NCBI GenBank assembly: GCA_025352485.1
Contig: JANXTJ010000052.1
Coordinates: forward strand, 1 to 10,308
Origin: Salinibacterium sp.
GTDB taxonomy: Bacteria; Actinomycetota; Actinomycetes; Actinomycetales; Microbacteriaceae
Reading direction: 5' to 3'
DNA: 10,308 nucleotides
Part shown: piece after piece, positions 6,020 through 10,308 of the stretch
Layout: each line of letters opens with the position of its first letter
How positions within the stretch are numbered: position 1 is the stretch's first letter
The notes under the pieces: model-generated
Told to the model about the DNA's origin: nothing
Seen by the model: the letters and a program-made list of their open reading frames with translations, nothing else
The model's database searches: none
Position numbers and translations under genes: made by a program

Positions 6020-6275
6020 CGGGAAAAAATCCTTCCACGCTGGAGGTACACGGCAAAGAGGATGATGACGGCCTGCGCCAATTGCGAGTAGGCATCGGGC
6101 ACGTTGTGCTTGATCAGCGTCGCGCTGATGAACTGCAACAGCAGTGCCCCCGCAACGGTGCCGATCACTTTCACCTGACCCCCGGTCAACGGAGTTCCCC
6201 CCACAACCACGGCCGGGATGGCCGAAAGCTCAATGAGGTTGCCGAGGGTAGACGGTACGGAGGCGCCGAGCCTAG
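6016..6275 (-). pseudogene. Sugar ABC transporter permease (YtfT/RbsC type), 5' part lost at the IS
   Basis: Only the last 80-odd codons remain. They read LGASVPSTLGNLIELSAIPA, VVVGGTPLTGGQVKVIGTVA and end in QRGRIFSR. The ELxAIxAVVxGGTxLxGG wording is the C-terminal half signature of RbsC/YtfT permeases. Upstream, the reading frame runs into the left end of the IS982-family element. No permease start, ATPase or sugar-binding protein gene is found beyond the element, where the luciferase-like gene ends instead. The stop overlaps the next permease's ATG. The fragment cannot make a working transporter and has lost its promoter. Confidence 0.88.
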
Positions 6276-6291
6276 ATGAATGAGTCCTAAT
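6276..6291 (+). repeat. Left terminal inverted repeat of the IS
   Basis: 16 bases matching the right end with one mismatch (A/G at position 5). With the flanking CTAG the match extends to 19 of 20. Confidence 0.85.
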
Positions 6292-6307
6292 CGGGGTTTG
6301 GCCGCGT

Positions 6308-6339
6308 GGAGGCTGTTAATCGTTGGCGGAGGATGTTAA
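6308..6339 (+). repeat. Sub-terminal direct repeats in the IS left end
   Basis: GGAGGCTGTTAA (6308-6319) and GGAGGATGTTAA (6328-6339) match at 11 of 12 positions with a 20-base period, about two helical turns, between the left repeat and the transposase start. They could be transposase binding sites or part of its promoter. Confidence 0.55.
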
Positions 6340-6348
6340 ACCCTGTGT

Positions 6349-7251
6349 GTGAAAACCGACCTCAACACCCTCCTGACCACACTTTACGTCCATCTTGACG
6401 ACCGGATCTTGCCCGCGCTGGGCTTTTCGCGGGATCACCATGCTGGCCGGAAACCACGGCTCAACGACGTTGAGTTACTCTGTCTGATCGTCGCCCAACA
6501 TCTGCTCGGCATCGCCTCCGAACGCAAGTGGATCCGCTACGCCCACACACATCTGCTGGGCATGTTCCCGAACTTGCCGCAACAATCCGGGTGGAGCAAA
6601 CGAGTACACCAATCCACCGGACTGCTCTCGGCGGTCATCACCGAACTGGCCCACGACACACCATCCTTCAGTGAGATCACCCGGCTGATCGATTCCACCC
6701 CGCTGCCCTGCGGCAAGTCACGCGAAACGGTGAAACGCTCCGACCTCGCAGGCCATGCCGGCTACGGCTACTGCGCGTCTCACTCCCGATACTTCTGGGG
6801 ATTCCGCCTCTACCTGGTCTGCACCCCCGACGGGATGCCTGTCGTTTGGGGGCTGGCGAACCCGAAAATCGGAGAACGCGAAGCCGCCGAAACGATGCTC
6901 CGCCACGACCGCCACCTGATCCGCCCGGGACAGATCATCATCGGTGACAAAGGCTTCGCCGGGAAAAACTTCGAATCCTTCATCACCGACGAACTTGACG
7001 CGACACTGATCCGACCCGACCGCAAAGACGAGAAGCCCCGCTTCGGGAAACTCGGCGGCATCCGTCAATGGGTTGAATCGGTGTTCGACACGATGAAGGG
7101 CCAACTCACCCTCGAAGACCACGGCGGTCGCACCATCCCCGGCGTCTACTCCCGAGTCGCCGGACGCCTACTCGCCCTCGCCGCCGGAATCTGGCACAAC
7201 TGGCTCATCGACGAACCCAACAAACGATCCCTCATCGCCTACGACCATTAG
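6349..7251 (+). CDS. IS982-family DDE transposase
   Basis: This full-length 300-residue transposase cuts and joins DNA at the element's ends. The DDE triad is visible: D115 in LIDSTPLPCG, D200 in IIIGDKGFAGKNF and E243 in QWVESVFDTMKGQL. The stretch KRSDLAGHAGYGYCASHSRY followed by FWGFRLYLVCTPDGMP is characteristic of actinobacterial IS982 transposases. The N-terminal region (1-100) is the helical DNA-binding part. I use GTG 6349, giving MKTDLNTLL, a typical family start. GGAGG lies about 16 bases upstream, too far for ideal pairing. The stop codon lies inside the right terminal repeat, so the gene fills the element. No frameshift is seen. Confidence 0.93.
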   Translation: MKTDLNTLLTTLYVHLDDRILPALGFSRDHHAGRKPRLNDVELLCLIVAQHLLGIASERKWIRYAHTHLLGMFPNLPQQSGWSKRVHQSTGLLSAVITELAHDTPSFSEITRLIDSTPLPCGKSRETVKRSDLAGHAGYGYCASHSRYFWGFRLYLVCTPDGMPVVWGLANPKIGEREAAETMLRHDRHLIRPGQIIIGDKGFAGKNFESFITDELDATLIRPDRKDEKPRFGKLGGIRQWVESVFDTMKGQLTLEDHGGRTIPGVYSRVAGRLLALAAGIWHNWLIDEPNKRSLIAYDH

Positions 7252-7262
7252 GACTCACTCAT
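7247..7262 (-). repeat. Right terminal inverted repeat of the IS
   Basis: The reverse complement matches the left end at 15 of 16 positions. It contains the transposase stop codon and is followed by CTAG, 9 bases before the luciferase-like gene's stop. Confidence 0.85.
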
Positions 7263-7275
7263 CTAGAGGATCGGA

Positions 7276-8274
7276 TCAGGCCAGCTCGGTCAAGGCCCTC
7301 GTTTTCGTTTCGAGGTCGGGGCCCTGCGGCACCACGATGACCTCGTCGGCGCCGGTGATCTCCACTAGTTCGTCGAGGCGCGCTCGCACGTGCTCGATGC
7401 TGCCTATCGCCTGTTGCGAGTTGCGGTCGGCGACCCAGGCGAGCTCGGCTGCGATCCAGTCGTGAGCCTCAGCCTCGGCGAGAGTGGGGACACGAGAGGG
7501 GCGGGCACCCTGGCGCAGACGCAGGAAGCCAAGGGAACCTGGGAGCGTGAGGCGGTCTGCCTGCGCCGCGTCATCCGCCACCAGCACAGCGACGGCAACC
7601 ATCGAGTGTGGCTCATCGAGCATGACGGATGCGGCGAAGTGGCGGCGGTAGGTCTCGAACGCGAGCCGTGTGTTGGGTCCGCCGGCAAAGTGGTGCGCGA
7701 AGGCGAAGGGGAGACCCATGAGCCCAGCGAGCCGTGCGCTGAAGTCGCTCGAGCCGAGCAGCCAGAGCTCCGGCGAGTCACCGCGGCCCGGCACCGCAAC
7801 CACGCGAGAGCCGATGCCGTTCGCCAGCGGCGGGATCGTGCCGAACCACGCGAGCAGTTCGATCACCTGGGTGGGGAAGTCGTCCACCGATTCCCGAGCG
7901 TCACCCCGGCGCAATACCGAGGTCGTGAGCGGGTCGGTGCCCGCCGCACGTCCGAGCCCGAGGTCGATACGGTCGCCGTGCAGTGCCACGAGCGTGCCGA
8001 ACTGCTCGGCGACGACGAGGGAGGAATGGTTGGGCAACATGACGCCGCCGGATCCGACCCTGATGGTCGCTGTGGCCGCCGCTATAGCGCCGATGAGTAC
8101 GGCTGGCGCTGAGCTCGCGATCGCGGGCATGCCGTGGTGTTCCGCCACCCAGAATCGGCGATAGCCCAGCCGCTCCGCGACCCTCGCGGTCTCGATCGTC
8201 TGGGCGAGGGACTCGCTGTGGCTCATGCCGTCATAGACGGACGCGAGATCGAGCACGGAGAGCGCTGTGGTCAC
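7276..8274 (-). CDS. Luciferase-like (LLM) flavin-dependent oxidoreductase, MsnO8 type
   Basis: This 332-residue TIM-barrel enzyme is predicted to use reduced flavin for oxygen-dependent oxidation; the substrate is unknown. Hallmarks of the MsnO8-like subgroup are seen: LDLASVYDG near the N-terminus, FWVAEHHGMPAIASSAPAVL (about 41-60), VGSGGVMLPNHSSLVVAEQF (about 73-92) and LHGDRIDLGLGRAAGTDP. The middle GDSPELWLLGSSDFSARLAG fits the flavin phosphate-binding part. The start is a GTG, 28 bases after the benE stop, without a strong ribosome-binding sequence, suggesting co-transcription with benE. The protein looks complete (typical length about 330), although its stop lies only 9 bases from the IS-flanking CTAG, where neighbouring DNA has been lost. 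Confidence 0.9.
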   Translation of the reverse strand: MTTALSVLDLASVYDGMSHSESLAQTIETARVAERLGYRRFWVAEHHGMPAIASSAPAVLIGAIAAATATIRVGSGGVMLPNHSSLVVAEQFGTLVALHGDRIDLGLGRAAGTDPLTTSVLRRGDARESVDDFPTQVIELLAWFGTIPPLANGIGSRVVAVPGRGDSPELWLLGSSDFSARLAGLMGLPFAFAHHFAGGPNTRLAFETYRRHFAASVMLDEPHSMVAVAVLVADDAAQADRLTLPGSLGFLRLRQGARPSRVPTLAEAEAHDWIAAELAWVADRNSQQAIGSIEHVRARLDELVEITGADEVIVVPQGPDLETKTRALTELA

Positions 8275-8302
8275 GACGAGTGCAACCGCCGACGAGGCCT
8301 TC

Positions 8303-9559
8303 TCATTCCGTCGAAGGTGCCACCTCGGACGTGAGCCTGGTCGTCTCGGGGTTTGCTGACGCGTCGTCGCTTGACATGTCGTCGGCTGACGAATTCCGCC
8401 CCCGACGCCAGCCCAGCCAGGCCATCACGATGCCGCCAACCAGCAGCCCCCAGAACGGCGACCCGATACCCAGAAGGACGATGCCGGAAGCGACCACCAG
8501 GAAGGTCACGATGGCGGTGATGCGGTGGTTCGTCTCCTCCATCGCGTTGACGACACTCGTAACGAGGGCGCCGAGCACGGCAAGGCCAGCAACGGCCACA
8601 ACCAGCACCGTCGGAGCAGCGCTCACGAGGGCTGCCGCAACCCCGGCACCGAGCCCGAGAAGGAGGTAGAGGATGCCGTTGGTGAACGTCGCAACCCAGC
8701 GCCGGTCTTTGTCTGGATGCGCCTCGGGGCCCGCCATGATGGCCGCCGTGATCGCGCCGAGGTTGATCGCGTGGCCGCCAAACAGATTGGTGGCAACTGA
8801 ACCGAGGCCGGTTGCGACGAGCGAGAAACGCGGCGGGGCTGCGTAGAGGTAAGTCGACATCACGGTGAATCCCGGCACGTTCTGGCCCGCCATCGTGACG
8901 ATGAACAGCGGTAGCCCGAGGCTCAGGATCGTGAACGGGTCGAAGGTTGGTGTCACGAAGCTGAGCTGCGGAGTGAGCGTGGCCTCGCCAAGCCAATCGG
9001 TGCCCGCCGAGATGAGGATCGCAATCACCGCAACGACCATGGCAGCGGGTACAGCCCAGCGCGGGGCGAGTCGATAGAGCACCAGCCAGACGATGACGAT
9101 GGGGGCCGCGAGCAGCGGAAGGGTGGCGACTGCCTCGATCGGCGCGAGGCAGATCGGGAACAGCACGCCGGCGAGCATCGCACTCGCGAGCGGTCGTGGG
9201 ATGCGAATGATCGCGCGCCCGAGAGCTGGCCACAGCCCGCAGAGCACGATGAGGGTCGAACTGACCAGGAACGCCCCCACAGCATCAGAGAATCGGATAC
9301 CACCACCACTGGCAGCCAGGAGCACGGCAGCCCCAGGGGTCGACCACGCAATCGCGAGGGGGATCCGCAGCCAGAGTGCCGCAACGATGTTGACGACTCC
9401 GATCGCGATACACACGGCGAAGAGTCCCGACGAGGCCTCTGCTGGCGTAGCGCCGACCGCGCGCAGGCCCGCAATCACGAGGGCGAAGGAGCTGGCGAAT
9501 CCCGAGATCGCAGCAACAAACCCTGCCGAGATCGGCTGAAGGACGGATGCTGTGCGGAT
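8303..9559 (-). CDS. BenE-family transporter with no conventional start codon
   Basis: This membrane protein of about 418 residues has roughly 11-12 hydrophobic segments. AGLRAVGATPAEASSGLFA, AWSTPGAAVLL and FGGHAINLGAITAAIMAGP are typical of BenE benzoate/H+ symporters; the real substrate is not shown. The tail after about residue 385 is polar and cytoplasmic. Family-like sequence (QPISAGFVAAISGFASSFAL) extends upstream of the first in-frame GTG (9478), which would fall inside the first membrane segment. Upstream of it there is no ATG, GTG or TTG before the in-frame TGA at 9563-9565. Position 9559 is an in-frame ATC lying 6 bases after a TAGGCT box. Alternatively a TTG at 9566 plus a 1-base frameshift at 9539-9542 gives MTHPHSIRPQPISAG. 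The gene may be mutated or the base mis-read. Confidence 0.85.
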   Translation of the reverse strand: MRTASVLQPISAGFVAAISGFASSFALVIAGLRAVGATPAEASSGLFAVCIAIGVVNIVAALWLRIPLAIAWSTPGAAVLLAASGGGIRFSDAVGAFLVSSTLIVLCGLWPALGRAIIRIPRPLASAMLAGVLFPICLAPIEAVATLPLLAAPIVIVWLVLYRLAPRWAVPAAMVVAVIAILISAGTDWLGEATLTPQLSFVTPTFDPFTILSLGLPLFIVTMAGQNVPGFTVMSTYLYAAPPRFSLVATGLGSVATNLFGGHAINLGAITAAIMAGPEAHPDKDRRWVATFTNGILYLLLGLGAGVAAALVSAAPTVLVVAVAGLAVLGALVTSVVNAMEETNHRITAIVTFLVVASGIVLLGIGSPFWGLLVGGIVMAWLGWRRGRNSSADDMSSDDASANPETTRLTSEVAPSTE

Positions 9560-9565
9560 GGGTCA

Positions 9566-9571
9566 AGCCTA
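9566..9571 (-). promoter_or_regulatory. -10-like box before benE
   Basis: On the minus strand TAGGCT is followed by 6 bases and then the in-frame ATC at 9559. The spacing is that of a leaderless start, but the -35 is poor and the start codon abnormal, so this is tentative. Confidence 0.3.
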
Positions 9572-9623
9572 GGGCCGCGGCACAGGTCGCCGTGCCGATC
9601 CCGCGCCGACAGCGCAGCACCAA

Positions 9624-9640
9624 AGCCGGAAGCTGCGGCT
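9624..9640 (-). terminator. Weak hairpin at the clpX stop codon
   Basis: On the minus strand AGCCG and CGGCT pair across a 7-base loop, followed by TTT. The stem includes part of the clpX stop. It is short, so read-through into benE is possible. Confidence 0.3.
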
Positions 9641-10308
9641 AGGCCGACTTCTCGGCGCGAATTGCCTTGCGGGGCACGATTGTCGGTGCCGCATTCTCAA
9701 GCACGGCCGCACGGGTGACGATCACGCGAGCGACCTGGTCATCAGATGGCACATCGAACATGATCGGCCCGAGTACTTCTTCCATAATGGCGCGCAGGCC
9801 GCGAGCGCCGGTCTGGCGCAGCACGGCGAGGTCAGCGATCGCCTCGAGGGCATCCTCATCGAAGTCCAGCTCCACGCCGTCGATCTCGAACATCCGCTGG
9901 TACTGGCGCACGAGCGCGTTCTTCGGGCGAGTGAGGATGTCCATCAGGGCGCTCTGATCGAGCTGCGTCACCGTCGTGACGACGGGGAGCCGGCCGATGA
10001 ATTCAGGAATCAGCCCGAACTTGTGCAGGTCTTCCGGCAGCACCTCGCTGAAGAGGTTTACGTCGTCGCCTTTGCTGTGCAGGGGGGCACCGAAGCCGAT
10101 CCCCTTCTTGCCAGCACGCTGGGAGATGATCTCTTCGAGGCCCGCGAATGCGCCGGCGACGATGAAGAGCACGTTGGTCGTGTCGACCTGGATGAATTCC
10201 TGGTGCGGATGCTTGCGCCCGCCCTGCGGGGGCACAGACGCGACGGTTCCTTCCAGGATCTTCAGCAGAGCCTGCTGCACGCCCTCACCGGACACGTCCC
10301 TGGTGATC
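9639..10308 (-). CDS. clpX: ATP-dependent protease ATPase subunit ClpX, N-terminus outside window
   Basis: The last 222 codons are present; the start, zinc-binding domain and Walker motifs lie beyond the window. ClpX is the hexameric AAA+ unfoldase that feeds tagged proteins to ClpP. Visible hallmarks, numbered within the fragment, are ITRDVSGEGVQQALLKILEG (1-20), the RKH substrate-recognition loop in PPQGGRKHPHQEF (31-33), IGF of the ClpP-docking loop in KKGIGFGAPL (70-72), PEFIGRLPVV, and the sensor-2 arginine in TGARGLRAIMEE (169). The C-terminal tail is short and charged, ending EKSA. All motifs are intact. benE follows on the same strand after 79 bases. Confidence 0.97.
   Translation of the reverse strand, partial: ITRDVSGEGVQQALLKILEGTVASVPPQGGRKHPHQEFIQVDTTNVLFIVAGAFAGLEEIISQRAGKKGIGFGAPLHSKGDDVNLFSEVLPEDLHKFGLIPEFIGRLPVVTTVTQLDQSALMDILTRPKNALVRQYQRMFEIDGVELDFDEDALEAIADLAVLRQTGARGLRAIMEEVLGPIMFDVPSDDQVARVIVTRAAVLENAAPTIVPRKAIRAEKSA

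Larger units (their letters stand above)
6276..7262 (+). mobile_element. IS982-family insertion sequence, 987 bp
   Basis: The element carries one transposase gene and 16 bp terminal inverted repeats: ATGAATGAGTCCTAAT on the left (6276-6291), and ATGAGTGAGTCCTAAT on the right read from the other strand (7247-7262), with one mismatch. CTAG flanks both ends (6272-6275, 7263-7266) and is either a 4 bp target duplication or, being palindromic, part of the repeats. The size is typical of IS982 elements. Ends and transposase are intact, so the copy may be active. It interrupts the remains of a sugar permease gene. Confidence 0.88.

Noticed and set aside
6276..6349. Outward promoter from the IS driving the permease remnants
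   Set aside because: TTAACA and TAGGAC boxes exist on the minus strand, but the spacing (about 24) is too long to support a promoter.
7390..8164. Plus-strand frames opposite the luciferase-like gene
   Set aside because: They are antisense to a gene with well conserved motifs, with shadow composition.
8271..9233. 320-codon minus-strand frame inside benE
   Set aside because: It is Arg/His-rich with no domain; the overlapping frame encodes a clear membrane transporter.

Overview
The window is high-GC chromosomal DNA from an actinobacterium. The gene set and wording of the proteins (GarA, FtsR and a second MerR beside a CDP-alcohol phosphatidyltransferase; ClpX; genes that appear to start without a leader) point to Micrococcales, most likely Microbacteriaceae. 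The family placement is inference from protein resemblance. No rRNA, tRNA or CRISPR array is visible.

Positions 1-2399 (minus strand) hold a housekeeping block in the order phosphatidyltransferase, garA, ftsR, then a second MerR regulator cut by the window edge. The first three are tightly packed (16 bp, then a 1-base stop/start overlap). The second MerR has its own 127 bp upstream region with inverted repeats. The block links membrane phospholipid synthesis, 2-oxoglutarate control by an FHA protein, and cell-division transcription control.

Positions 2453-4795 (plus strand) hold a variant leucine-rich-repeat protein divergent from the phosphatidyltransferase, a secreted coiled-coil protein with a transglycosylase/Apf-like C-terminus behind a clear -35/-10 promoter that leaves no 5' leader, an Hsp15-type S4 RNA-binding protein, and a 36-residue lysine-rich protein missed by long-ORF calling. 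Positions 4796-5033 lie between convergent genes and hold hairpins and one doubtful Trp-rich micro-ORF.

Positions 5034-7266 are a decaying accessory segment. Two tandem sugar ABC permease genes of YtfT/YjfF (RbsC) type remain from a larger transporter operon. One has a single-base frameshift in a G5 run. The other is cut to its last 80-odd codons by a 987 bp IS982-family element with 16 bp terminal inverted repeats, flanked by CTAG on both sides. The rest of the transporter is absent, so this is probably a deletion scar plus an insertion.

Positions 7276-10308 (minus strand) hold an MsnO8-type luciferase-like oxidoreductase, a BenE-family transporter whose obvious N-terminus has no normal start codon, and the C-terminal two thirds of clpX. 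I did not find a convincing new multi-gene system. The best leads are the eroded transporter locus with its IS junction, the benE start, the altered GarA phospho-motif and a run of apparently leaderless genes.
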